From a virus: DNA of 33,613 nt. The position numbers were made by a program, and so were the translations under genes. The stretch spans positions 1 through 33,613 of the IMG/VR virus record IMGVR_UViG_3300024520_000035, one strand, 5' to 3'. Below the pieces are notes generated by a model. That model had not been told where the DNA came from and ran no database searches. It saw only the letters and a list, made by a program, of their open reading frames with translations. Shown piece after piece: positions 1 to 5,959 of this stretch (positions are counted from its first letter, which is position 1; each line of letters starts with the position of its first letter).

Positions 1-127
1 CCTATATTAAAGGCTCTTTAGTGATTGCCTATTATCCACAGAAGCCGAGACATCGGAATGACAGGGGTAGCCTAGAATATATCAACACTACTTCGATTGA
101 TTACGATATATATACCGCCATCCCGTG
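1..127. repeat. Left copy of 127-bp exact terminal direct repeat
   Basis: Bases 1-127 are identical to 33487-33613. An exact repeat of this length at the two ends of a contig is what an assembler leaves when it closes a circular or circularly permuted molecule. The unique genome length is therefore 33,486 bp and position 33487 is position 1. It could instead be a true short terminal repeat of the packaged DNA; read depth over the repeat would separate the two. Confidence 0.95.
32..40 (+). promoter_or_regulatory. Consensus DnaA box TTATCCACA
   Basis: The nine bases match the strong bacterial DnaA box exactly. The box lies in the largest noncoding stretch of the genome, just upstream of a structured RNA candidate, in a phage with no visible replicase. 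A single 9-mer can occur by chance in an AT-rich genome, so a role in origin function is an inference. I did not see a cluster of further boxes. Confidence 0.45.
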
Positions 128-191
128 CTCAATCGCATTAGTAAACTAATCACTCATCGCACAACCTGGATTTAGGACGACCCCTTTTTTT
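45..191 (+). ncRNA. Candidate structured noncoding RNA ending in a T-run
   Basis: No credible gene covers 33447-287. The plus strand can form a multi-helix structure: hairpin CCGA-GACA-TCGG (45-56); closing helix AGGGGT (63-68) with ACCCCT (180-185); ATATATC (77-83) with GATATAT (105-111); hairpin ATTAG-TAAA-CTAAT (137-150); and a short CCT/AGG hairpin (165-176). The closing helix runs directly into a run of seven T (185-191), as at an intrinsic terminator. The RNA would be about 130-150 nt. No promoter was identified; it may be processed from read-through transcription. Family unknown. Confidence 0.45.
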
Positions 192-287
192 AGAGTGCTT
201 GGAGACTGTTTTCACATGACCAGTGCACTACCAGGAAAAACATATAGTGGCATATAACAATATCAATTACAACAAGGACTTATAAAC

Positions 288-566
288 GTGGAAAAAAAAT
301 ACAGTGATTATCAAATTATGGCCATTGAACAGGCCGTAGATGAGCTTGGAAGCAAACAAGCAGTCGCAGATATTATTGATTGCTCAGGGTCATTCATAAC
401 ACTTGTTATGCAGCGTAAGCGCGTACTATCTCCAATGATGTGCGTGAAACTAGCCCAAGTATTTAGATTTATTGATATACATAAAATGTCTGATGTTTAC
501 AGCCCTAATGTTATGGCTTGGATCTTATATAAAGATCGAGATTTTAAAAAGTCTAAGCAAGCCTAG
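288..566 (+). CDS. Cro/YdaS-like HTH DNA-binding regulator
   Basis: A 92-residue basic protein. Residues about 12-60 read as a Cro/YdaS-type helix-turn-helix: the segment around ELGSKQAVADIIDCSGSFIT has the 'QxAVADxxxxSxxxIT' layout, followed by a recognition-helix-like QRKRVLSPMMCVKLAQ. The start is GTG at 288, preceded by AAGGA (274-278). It stands between the noncoding region and the early promoter at 589, and its likely targets are the palindromes at 585-606 and 32870-32883. The role as early-gene repressor is inferred from fold and position. Confidence in the HTH is high, in the exact subfamily moderate. Confidence 0.75.
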   Translation: MEKKYSDYQIMAIEQAVDELGSKQAVADIIDCSGSFITLVMQRKRVLSPMMCVKLAQVFRFIDIHKMSDVYSPNVMAWILYKDRDFKKSKQA

Positions 567-584
567 TAAATTTATTTGTTATAA

Positions 585-617
585 ACCCTTGACATGTGTT
601 AAGGGTATTGTTACATT
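585..617 (+). promoter_or_regulatory. Early promoter with palindromic operator over the -35 box
   Basis: TTGACA (589-594), a 17-base spacer and TACATT (612-617) form a near-consensus sigma-70 promoter. The -35 lies inside an imperfect palindrome, ACCCTT...AAGGGT (585-606), with core TTGACATGTGTTAA (589-602). The same core overlaps the -35 of the leftward promoter at 32883. The hairpin could also end transcription of the regulator upstream. A second dyad, GTGTA...TACAC, follows around 619-642 in the leader. Confidence 0.75.
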
Positions 618-663
618 TGTTGTGTAGGTACGCGTTGTACACTACGTAACAAGGAGAACTATA

Positions 664-1101
664 ATGAATAATGTACTTAAGTTTAAAACTATGATGAGTA
701 ATTCAGATAGGTTTTTTAAAGAACTTGAAGATAAAACACATGGTGTTGGTGATTGGGACAACATGTATGCTGATGATAGAACAGAGCTACTAGCTTTATA
801 CCATGATGTAGAGCCTTATCTATATCGTAAAGCTCTAAACAAATATGCCTACCTTGATGAACTTATCAGTGAATTACTAGAGTTTTCACATGCTGTACAT
901 CATATGAGCTTAGCAAAAATGGATGACCTAGATGCTGCTATCATTGAGCGTATTCAACATAGCATCATGTCTGCTTTTAACAGGTCTGTTGGTGATGTTA
1001 TTAATGACAAAATAAGCTATGTCTTAGGTTATGAAGATAGGATTAAACTATCCAATAAACATGCTAATGATCTTATTAATGACTTAGGAGAAGCATTATG
1101 A
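664..1101 (+). CDS. Hypothetical early protein, first gene of the rightward operon
   Basis: A 145-residue soluble, mostly helical, charged protein without a motif I recognise. It begins at ATG 664 behind AAGGAGAA (650-657), just downstream of the early promoter, and its stop overlaps the next start (ATGA). Being the first gene under the repressed promoter, it is probably made early and strongly. No function can be assigned from sequence. Confidence 0.8.
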   Translation: MNNVLKFKTMMSNSDRFFKELEDKTHGVGDWDNMYADDRTELLALYHDVEPYLYRKALNKYAYLDELISELLEFSHAVHHMSLAKMDDLDAAIIERIQHSIMSAFNRSVGDVINDKISYVLGYEDRIKLSNKHANDLINDLGEAL

Positions 1102-1229
1102 GCTATAGATCATTACATTTGTTGGCCAAACTACAACAAGCATTTAACGATGATGATGTAGCAGAAGCACACAGAATTACAAAAGAATTAATAATGGATT
1201 TACAATGGACAGGAGTTGATTATGTTTAA
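1098..1229 (+). CDS. Small hypothetical protein (43 aa)
   Basis: This short helical, acidic protein begins MSYRSLHLLAKLQQAF. Its ATG overlaps the previous stop by 4 bases and its 3' end overlaps the next gene by 8 bases, the normal spacing of this operon. The upstream gene ends with GGAG at 1087-1090, a fitting ribosome binding site. It is accepted for its context and spacing; function unknown. Confidence 0.65.
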   Translation: MSYRSLHLLAKLQQAFNDDDVAEAHRITKELIMDLQWTGVDYV

Positions 1230-1470
1230 TTACGATACTTATAAAACCACATCACCAGACTTTGACATTGATGTTAGATTATCACCACTACGCAATGACA
1301 AACTATATATGTCTTGCTTACGACTTGATGCTACAGATCAATTAAAAAAAGAAGCTTCTGATCACGGCTTAACTATTAACGAAGTATTAGAAGAAAAAGA
1401 ATATTCAATTGATGAATATATTGAATACTATATTGCTGTTCACTTCGAAAAATTGGAAGAACAGCTATGA
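1222..1470 (+). CDS. Hypothetical acidic protein
   Basis: The ATG at 1222 is preferred over the in-frame TTG at 1216 because AGGAG (1211-1215) is ideally spaced for it; this gives 82 residues. The protein is acidic with a Glu-rich C-terminal helix (EVLEEKEYSIDEY). It may be a small phage-encoded regulator or a DNA-mimic type protein, but nothing specific supports that. It overlaps both neighbours. Confidence 0.7.
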   Translation: MFNYDTYKTTSPDFDIDVRLSPLRNDKLYMSCLRLDATDQLKKEASDHGLTINEVLEEKEYSIDEYIEYYIAVHFEKLEEQL

Positions 1471-1628
1471 TTACTTCAATTCAAAATGACAAAATAACTG
1501 TACCATGTGAGCCAGTATTTTGCATAACATGCAGTCATTATATTGGTGATGTGGTAGAAATACCAACTGACATACAATGCCCATACTGCAAACATAAAAC
1601 ACATTGTGACTACGAATACAGGAGATAA
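1467..1628 (+). CDS. Small zinc-ribbon protein (53 aa)
   Basis: The reading frame from ATG 1467 overlaps the previous stop (ATGA). It carries two CxxC knuckles, CITC and CPYC, spaced as in a zinc ribbon, plus extra Cys and His residues (CSHY, HKTHC). This predicts a folded zinc-binding micro-protein, perhaps a transcription or nucleic-acid-binding factor. The next gene's Shine-Dalgarno (AGGAGA, 1620-1625) lies in its last codons. Confidence 0.7.
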   Translation: MITSIQNDKITVPCEPVFCITCSHYIGDVVEIPTDIQCPYCKHKTHCDYEYRR

Positions 1629-1632
1629 CCAA

Positions 1633-1812
1633 ATGACTAAAAATGCAAAGATGACCACTGTAGAAGCTAGAAAAAATTTCTCAGAACTTGTTAATCATGC
1701 AGCTTATGGAAACAAACGAATGATTTTAACTAGACGTGGCAAGCCATTATGCGTGGTTATTTCACTTAAAGACTTTAGAAAGTTAGAATCTAATAATAAA
1801 GGAGAAAAATAA
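1633..1812 (+). CDS. Phd/YefM-family antitoxin, orphan
   Basis: A 59-residue protein with the Phd/YefM N-terminal DNA-binding layout: TTVEARKNFSELVNHAAYG, then RMILTRRGKPLCVVISLKDFRKLE. Start ATG 1633 is chosen over GTG 1606 because AGGAGA sits 7 bases upstream. Known Phd proteins neutralise a toxin (Doc, YoeB or RelE types) and repress their own operon. No toxin is visible: the next three genes are not RelE-, Doc- or YoeB-like. It may neutralise a host toxin during infection, or only repress transcription. Family call secure, role inferred. Confidence 0.85.
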   Translation: MTKNAKMTTVEARKNFSELVNHAAYGNKRMILTRRGKPLCVVISLKDFRKLESNNKGEK

Positions 1813-2006
1813 TGGAATTTAAAATAACAAAAGAAATTATCTCAGGTGACTTATATTTATATACTTTGCTTTGGTATATGGAAACTAACTACTGGCAAAT
1901 AATAGAATGCAGGGTATCTAATAATAAAGTTGAAGCAATTGATTATTTAATGGCTAAAGCTAAAGAAAAAAGCGGTAGTAACATTGTTGAGAGGTTTACA
2001 TTATGA
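1812..2006 (+). CDS. Tandem paralogue 1 of 3, small hypothetical protein
   Basis: A 64-residue protein starting MEFKITKEIISGDLYLYTL and ending VERFTL. It is homologous along its length to the next two genes: an M-[EK]-F-[KR]-I start, a central Tyr-rich strand pair, a helix with 'xAIxxLxxKAKE' and an acidic-hydrophobic end. It shares 1 base with the antitoxin stop (TAATG). Its last codons contain GAGAGG, the ribosome site of the next copy. Probably a small alpha/beta domain; function unknown. Confidence 0.75.
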   Translation: MEFKITKEIISGDLYLYTLLWYMETNYWQIIECRVSNNKVEAIDYLMAKAKEKSGSNIVERFTL

Positions 2007-2203
2007 AGTTTAGAATAATAAGATCATTACATAATCATACTTATAAATATAAATTATACCGTCATGACTATGACCCAAACGAAGATAAACCTATATGTGT
2101 TGTTATAACATCTATAGAAGGTGAAAAACATGCTATTAATAATTTAAAATCAAAAGCACAAGATTACGTATCTGACCATATAGTAGCGGAGTTTGAATTA
2201 TGA
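2003..2203 (+). CDS. Tandem paralogue 2 of 3, small hypothetical protein
   Basis: This is the 66-residue middle copy, MKFRIIRSLHNHTYKYKLY...AINNLKSKAQDY...VAEFEL. It overlaps both neighbours by 4 bases (ATGA). The copies have diverged strongly at protein level but keep their length, ends and overlap geometry. That points to an old tandem duplication that has been maintained, not an assembly error. Confidence 0.75.
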   Translation: MKFRIIRSLHNHTYKYKLYRHDYDPNEDKPICVVITSIEGEKHAINNLKSKAQDYVSDHIVAEFEL

Positions 2204-2403
2204 AATTTAAAATCACAAAAAAGCATTTGCGAAATGGGTTTTATATATTTTATTTATATGAACATGGAAGTAATGAATATATTGATTCACATACTGCACC
2301 CTATGATTCATGTGCTTTACAAGAAAAAGCTATTCAAAATCTAAAAGACACAGCCAAAGAGTATAAAGACAAAGGAATATTGATAGAGGAGTTCGAGTTA
2401 TGA
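2200..2403 (+). CDS. Tandem paralogue 3 of 3, small hypothetical protein
   Basis: This 67-residue third copy starts MKFKITKKHLRNGFYIFYLY and ends IEEFEL. The DNA for the conserved end (GAGGAGTTCGAGTT) is also a Shine-Dalgarno for the membrane peptide that begins at 2400. The same design is seen at the ends of the other two copies. Confidence 0.75.
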   Translation: MKFKITKKHLRNGFYIFYLYEHGSNEYIDSHTAPYDSCALQEKAIQNLKDTAKEYKDKGILIEEFEL

Positions 2404-2498
2404 TTACATTAATAGCAATACTAGATGTCATTATGCTAGCCACAATTGGCGGCTTGATTTTTTGGTGGGAATTTATTATTAAAAAAGGGGTAATGTAA
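2400..2498 (+). CDS. Small single-pass membrane protein (32 aa)
   Basis: The peptide has one long hydrophobic stretch (about residues 3-22, LIAILDVIMLATIGGLIFWW) and a short basic tail (KK). It starts by ATGA overlap and ends with TAATG overlap into the next gene. The coupling on both sides and the clean membrane segment support it. Possible roles include superinfection exclusion or an accessory lysis factor; neither is shown. Confidence 0.65.
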   Translation: MITLIAILDVIMLATIGGLIFWWEFIIKKGVM

Positions 2499-2677
2499 TG
2501 AGAACTATAGAACAACTAATAGAACAATACGAAAATGATATAGACTTTAAAAACTTTATGAAGAATCATAAAAAAGATTTAGCAGTGTATATATTGCTAA
2601 GTCATTTAGATGATAATTTAAAAATGATCAATAACAAACTAGAAGATTTAAATAGTCTGCTAGATGGTTCGAACTAA
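2498..2677 (+). CDS. Small hypothetical coiled-coil-like protein (59 aa)
   Basis: Starts MRTIEQLIEQYENDIDF and continues as charged helix with heptad-like leucines near the end (NNKLEDLNSLL). The ATG overlaps the previous stop (TAATG). It sits just before the annealing-protein gene, which has its own strong ribosome site (AGGAGG, 2686-2691). Function unknown. Confidence 0.7.
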   Translation: MRTIEQLIEQYENDIDFKNFMKNHKKDLAVYILLSHLDDNLKMINNKLEDLNSLLDGSN

Positions 2678-2697
2678 CAGACTACAGGAGGTCTAAT

Positions 2698-3429
2698 ATG
2701 AATAATGAAACTCAAAAAGATGATAATAGTATAGCAGATGGTAATAATATATCAATTCCTAATCTTGGTGATGTGATAAAACAAACCGATGTTAGCCAGA
2801 AAGGAGGGGGAAGTTATAAAGCTGAGTACGTAAACTGGTGTAGAACATCGCATTTATTACATGAGCATGCACCAGGTTGGCAATTCCATATAGCTAAAAA
2901 TTTCAATGGCAGCCATGTGTTTAATGCACCAGATGGAACAGCTTATGTTGTTGGCTACTTTAAAGATGTCAACGGAAATACTACTCCAGAGTTTCCGCAA
3001 GCTATTATGGATAACAGAAATAATGCTATACAGCATGATAAGGTAAGCGCTAGAGACTTAACAGACAGTCACCGACGCTGCTTATGTACTGCTGCTGCTG
3101 CTCAGTTTGGTTTAGCTTGGCAGTTATGGGCTAAAGAAGAGCTAGAGAACCCTCATAGAGAGGAAGCTAAAGTTAATCCATACCATAAACGCATAGAACC
3201 ATCAGCAATAAAACCTAGTATTGATTATACAAAGCTTAAAGAAACTTTATCCAAGTATAAAGAGTCTATAGAAAGCTGCGAATCATATGAAGAGTTACAG
3301 ATAATAGCTCAATCTATTAATAATGAGGGTGAAGCAGTAAGAAAGAATTTACGTAGCCTGTATTTAGAAAAGAAAAACAAGCTCAAGCCAAGAGCTGAGG
3401 TTGAGGGGGATGAGAAATGTACGGATTAA
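2698..3429 (+). CDS. Single-strand annealing protein, DUF1071/Sak-type
   Basis: A 243-residue protein. Residues about 42-160 fit the DUF1071 (Sak3-like) recombinase family: an opening YVNWCRTSHLLHEHAPGW, a beta-rich centre, and the helix DLTDSHRRCLCTAAAAQFGL followed by WQLWAKEEL, matching the family's conserved 'xxxNxxxRCLxKAxAxxGLG..' block. The C-terminal third is a charged helix. Such proteins load on ssDNA and anneal complementary strands, usually beside an exonuclease and SSB; a YqaJ exonuclease (4263) and a putative SSB (7889) are in the same operon. Start ATG 2698 follows AGGAGG. Confidence 0.75.
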   Translation: MNNETQKDDNSIADGNNISIPNLGDVIKQTDVSQKGGGSYKAEYVNWCRTSHLLHEHAPGWQFHIAKNFNGSHVFNAPDGTAYVVGYFKDVNGNTTPEFPQAIMDNRNNAIQHDKVSARDLTDSHRRCLCTAAAAQFGLAWQLWAKEELENPHREEAKVNPYHKRIEPSAIKPSIDYTKLKETLSKYKESIESCESYEELQIIAQSINNEGEAVRKNLRSLYLEKKNKLKPRAEVEGDEKCTD

Positions 3430-3515
3430 CTTATGATGATATAGATGCGTGCGAAGAACATAACACACAATTTGTTTATGGTGAAGTATGTCATAAATGC
3501 ATTCAAGATGAATAA
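3417..3515 (+). CDS. Micro-protein with CxxC (32 aa)
   Basis: The ATG at 3417 has GAGGGGG (3403-3409) upstream and overlaps the end of the annealing-protein gene by 13 bases. The peptide holds C-x2-H and a C-x2-C pair (CEEH...CHKC), a possible single zinc knuckle. It precedes the DUF3268 gene by 2 bases. Micro-proteins of this kind are common in phage early operons; function unknown. Confidence 0.6.
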   Translation: MYGLTYDDIDACEEHNTQFVYGEVCHKCIQDE

Positions 3516-3517
3516 CC

Positions 3518-3949
3518 ATGGGAAAAAGAAAAAGTCATAAAGTATTTTGTTGCATATGTAATAAGAATGTTTATGCACTGAAAGTAAAAGGTGATGTTAT
3601 ATACCCGCATCGAAGTGATCTTTACGAAAAGGTATTTTATCAATGCCAAAAATGTAAAGGTTATGTGGGTTCTCATGGACATGGACATAATACACCACTG
3701 GGAGTGATTGCTAGTAAAGAAATAAAGAATGCTAGGCAGCACATACATAAACTGATTGACCCGTTATGGAAATCTAAGCGAGTTAAGAGAGGACGTATAT
3801 ATAAACATTTAAGTAGATATATGGGCTTTGAATATCATACTGCACATTTAAAAACGATAGAAGAGTGCAGAAAAGTATATAAATTATCACTTAAGTTTAT
3901 TGAAACTCTTGATCTCGAAGATAGGGTAAACAAAATGATTAATAAGTAG
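3518..3949 (+). CDS. DUF3268-family zinc-finger protein
   Basis: A 143-residue protein with CCICNK near the N-terminus, CQKCKGYVGSH about 30 residues later, then PLGVIASKEIKNARQHIHKLIDPLWK, and a C-terminal part with the conserved 'TIEECRKV' helix. This order (zinc knuckle, 'YQCxxCxxYVG', 'PLGxxAxxExxxxRxxxHxxxDPLW') is characteristic of DUF3268. The family occurs in phages and prophages near recombination genes; its biochemical role is not established. Confidence 0.8.
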   Translation: MGKRKSHKVFCCICNKNVYALKVKGDVIYPHRSDLYEKVFYQCQKCKGYVGSHGHGHNTPLGVIASKEIKNARQHIHKLIDPLWKSKRVKRGRIYKHLSRYMGFEYHTAHLKTIEECRKVYKLSLKFIETLDLEDRVNKMINK

Positions 3950-3973
3950 ACTTATAGAGCAAGGTAAATAAAT

Positions 3974-4234
3974 ATGAATATATATAAACTAGAACCTATT
4001 TTTGGCGAAGAAAAAGAAATGTACTGGGGGTATGATTGTTATGATAGTTTCATTATAAGGGCGGAATCTGAGGAAGAAGCTAGATCAATTGCGCAAAATA
4101 ATGGAGGCGATGAAATCTATAACTGTGTTTACAATGAAATATCAATATGGACAAATGAGAACATAACATCATGTGAAATTGTTAATGATGATGGGAAAAG
4201 TGGCATTATATGTTCTAGTTTTAATGCTGGATAA
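3974..4234 (+). CDS. Hypothetical protein
   Basis: An acidic 86-residue protein. The core 'YDCYDSFIIRAESEEEARSIA' is a pattern seen in many small phage proteins: a strand pair, then a helix starting with acidic residues. The start ATG 3974 has AAGGTAA upstream. It sits between the DUF3268 gene and the exonuclease gene. I cannot assign a role. Confidence 0.75.
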   Translation: MNIYKLEPIFGEEKEMYWGYDCYDSFIIRAESEEEARSIAQNNGGDEIYNCVYNEISIWTNENITSCEIVNDDGKSGIICSSFNAG

Positions 4235-4262
4235 AAACATATAAAAATAAAAAGGATAAATA

Positions 4263-4886
4263 ATGACTGATCTACAACGCACAGCACAATGGTTTAGTGA
4301 CCGTATAGGCCACTTAACAGCTAGCCGCATGAGATCTGCTAGAAAGAAACTTAAGAATGGTAACGATAGCCAAGAACGATACAACCTTAAGATTGAGATA
4401 TGCTCCGAAAGGATCAATGATCAAATAGTTGATAAGCTTGTTAATCAAGCAATGCAATGGGGAATTGAACAAGAACCATATGCAAAAGAATATTATAAAT
4501 CCATTATGGGATCAGAAATAACAGATGTAGGCTTTGTAAAACATCCTACTATTGAATATCTTGGTGCTAGCCCGGACGGATTGGTGACTGATGGTTTAGT
4601 AGAGTTTAAGTGCCCTACTACACCTACACATATGAAATATATCATGGATGGCGTTGTACCTGAGATATATAAGCCTCAAATGGCTTTGCAATGTATCGTA
4701 ACAGGACGTAAATGGTGTGACTTTGTAAGCTTTGACCCAAGAATTAAAAGTGACCGATGTATGTTTGTAAGGAGATATTTCCCAGATGATAAATATTGCA
4801 AGGAACTTATAGCCGATGCAATAGAATTTTTAAATGAAGTAGAAATTATGTTTGACGCTATTGTCAATGCAGAAATGATAGATTAA
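4263..4886 (+). CDS. YqaJ-type (lambda-exonuclease-like) DNA exonuclease
   Basis: A 207-residue PD-(D/E)xK nuclease. Visible motifs: the N-terminal 'QWFSDRIGHLTASRM' characteristic of YqaJ, WGIEQE at 66-71, the first metal-binding acid in LGASPDGLV (D105), and the E-x-K centre VEFKCP (E114, K116), then MALQ...TGRKWCDFVSF. It should degrade dsDNA 5'-3' and hand 3' ssDNA to the annealing protein at 2698, giving a lambda Red-like pair. Length is close to that of the family. Start ATG 4263 follows AAAGGATAAATA. Confidence 0.9.
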   Translation: MTDLQRTAQWFSDRIGHLTASRMRSARKKLKNGNDSQERYNLKIEICSERINDQIVDKLVNQAMQWGIEQEPYAKEYYKSIMGSEITDVGFVKHPTIEYLGASPDGLVTDGLVEFKCPTTPTHMKYIMDGVVPEIYKPQMALQCIVTGRKWCDFVSFDPRIKSDRCMFVRRYFPDDKYCKELIADAIEFLNEVEIMFDAIVNAEMID

Positions 4887-4900
4887 ATAAGGAGAAAAAA

Positions 4901-5197
4901 ATGAGATCAATAATGAATATAAAGCCGTGGGTATATAATGATGAAAATGGGACAATTATAAGGACTTATCGAGTTGAGGGTAAAAAGCATAAGTTTGAAA
5001 CGTCAAAATCTACACCAGAGCTGCATGGAGGTAAAGAAATACCTATAGCCATTTACCATGATGAGGCTACAGCAAAAACAGGCCATTATGGCTTTATAGA
5101 GTTAATTACTAAAATTAATTCCGTAGCGGTTCGAAAAGAATTTAGCCCACAAAAAGAAGTTACAAGAAGTGATTTAATAACAAAGGTACCAAGATAA
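4901..5197 (+). CDS. Hypothetical protein
   Basis: A basic 98-residue protein, MRSIMNIKPWVYNDENG..., with no motif I recognise. Strong ribosome site GGAGA at 4891. Its stop shares one base with the next start. Its place directly after the exonuclease suggests an accessory DNA-metabolism protein, but only by context. Confidence 0.75.
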   Translation: MRSIMNIKPWVYNDENGTIIRTYRVEGKKHKFETSKSTPELHGGKEIPIAIYHDEATAKTGHYGFIELITKINSVAVRKEFSPQKEVTRSDLITKVPR

Positions 5198-5430
5198 TGA
5201 CAAAACTAATGATCGGTTGTAATTATCACACTAGATGGCAAAGACACCCAGCTATGCGTTTTGTTTTATCTTCTGTTAATGGTGATATGGTTGAGTTAAA
5301 GACTCGTAATACTGGTGCGAAGTTTGAAACGCATGTTAAAAACTTAATATTCATCGATACACCTTATAATATTAGAAAATATAAACGTCTTTTAGAATTT
5401 GAGGTAAGTAATGACAAAACTAACGATTGA
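5197..5430 (+). CDS. Hypothetical protein, MTKLMIG type
   Basis: A 77-residue protein with a beta-rich middle (RFVLSSVNGDMVELKTRNTG) suggestive of a small barrel. It starts by TAATG overlap. The GAGG at 5401-5404, inside its last third, serves the mini-gene at 5411 in another frame. Its first residues (MTKL) resemble the start of the 5411/5960/32301 family, but the remainder does not. Confidence 0.75.
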   Translation: MTKLMIGCNYHTRWQRHPAMRFVLSSVNGDMVELKTRNTGAKFETHVKNLIFIDTPYNIRKYKRLLEFEVSNDKTND

Positions 5431-5473
5431 TTTAGACAACTGTACGGATGATAAGCGCAAGGAGTTAAGATGA
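5411..5473 (+). CDS. Mini-gene with the MTKLTIDLDN leader, truncated paralogue
   Basis: This 20-residue frame begins with the same 10 residues as the genes at 5960 and 32301 (minus), then diverges into DDKRKELR and stops. Its first 31 bases are identical to the start of the 32301 gene. GAGG lies 6 bases before its ATG, and its own end contains AAGGAG, the ribosome site of the gene at 5470. It is either a remnant of a full paralogue or a translation-coupling leader. Confidence 0.55.
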   Translation: MTKLTIDLDNCTDDKRKELR

Positions 5474-5952
5474 GTATAGAATATTGGAATGAAGTTATCC
5501 CTGAAATTCTACATGAGCTAGGAATTAACCTTGATGATAAAATTGTATATAAATTAGCTGATATGATTAATGATGCCGATGATATGCAAGGCGAATACAG
5601 TGGTGAGAATTATTATACAGTTGGTTTCCCTCAGGAACAACAAGATGATAAGGATAAAATTATACGTGATCTGGAAAGAGATCTGCTATGGGTCAGGAGT
5701 TGCCTTGAGGTTGTAAACATTAATATTAAAGAAGGTAATATAATATTAAAAGACCGCAGCAAAATGAGCTACATGCATTCCCATAAAAGAATGAATTATA
5801 AATTATGTTTTGAAAAAATTTATAAAAATGATGATCTACAAGATTTATCACGTGACATCATTGAAAGTTTTGACCCGGAATTTAATGCTGATGCAGTCAT
5901 AGAAAAAAATGGATCTTACGAAGTTACAATAAAATGGATAGATGAAGGTTAA
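5470..5952 (+). CDS. Hypothetical acidic protein
   Basis: A 160-residue protein, MSIEYWNEVIPEILHELG..., acidic, helical, with a charged central helix (about 55-80) and a C-terminal strand ending TIKWIDEG. The ribosome site is supplied by the mini-gene upstream (AAGGAG, 5458-5463), and its own last codons carry GAAGG for the next gene. No family recognised. Confidence 0.75.
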   Translation: MSIEYWNEVIPEILHELGINLDDKIVYKLADMINDADDMQGEYSGENYYTVGFPQEQQDDKDKIIRDLERDLLWVRSCLEVVNINIKEGNIILKDRSKMSYMHSHKRMNYKLCFEKIYKNDDLQDLSRDIIESFDPEFNADAVIEKNGSYEVTIKWIDEG

Positions 5953-5959
5953 CGATACA

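Noticed and set aside
1606-1632. GTG start for the antitoxin gene
   Set aside because: It lies before the ribosome site AGGAGA (1620-1625), which is correctly placed only for ATG 1633; the extra residues precede the family's normal start.
1812-2006. RelE/ParE-type toxin paired with the Phd-like antitoxin
   Set aside because: The product is shorter than these toxins, lacks their basic C-terminal catalytic residues and belongs to a family of three non-toxin-like paralogues.
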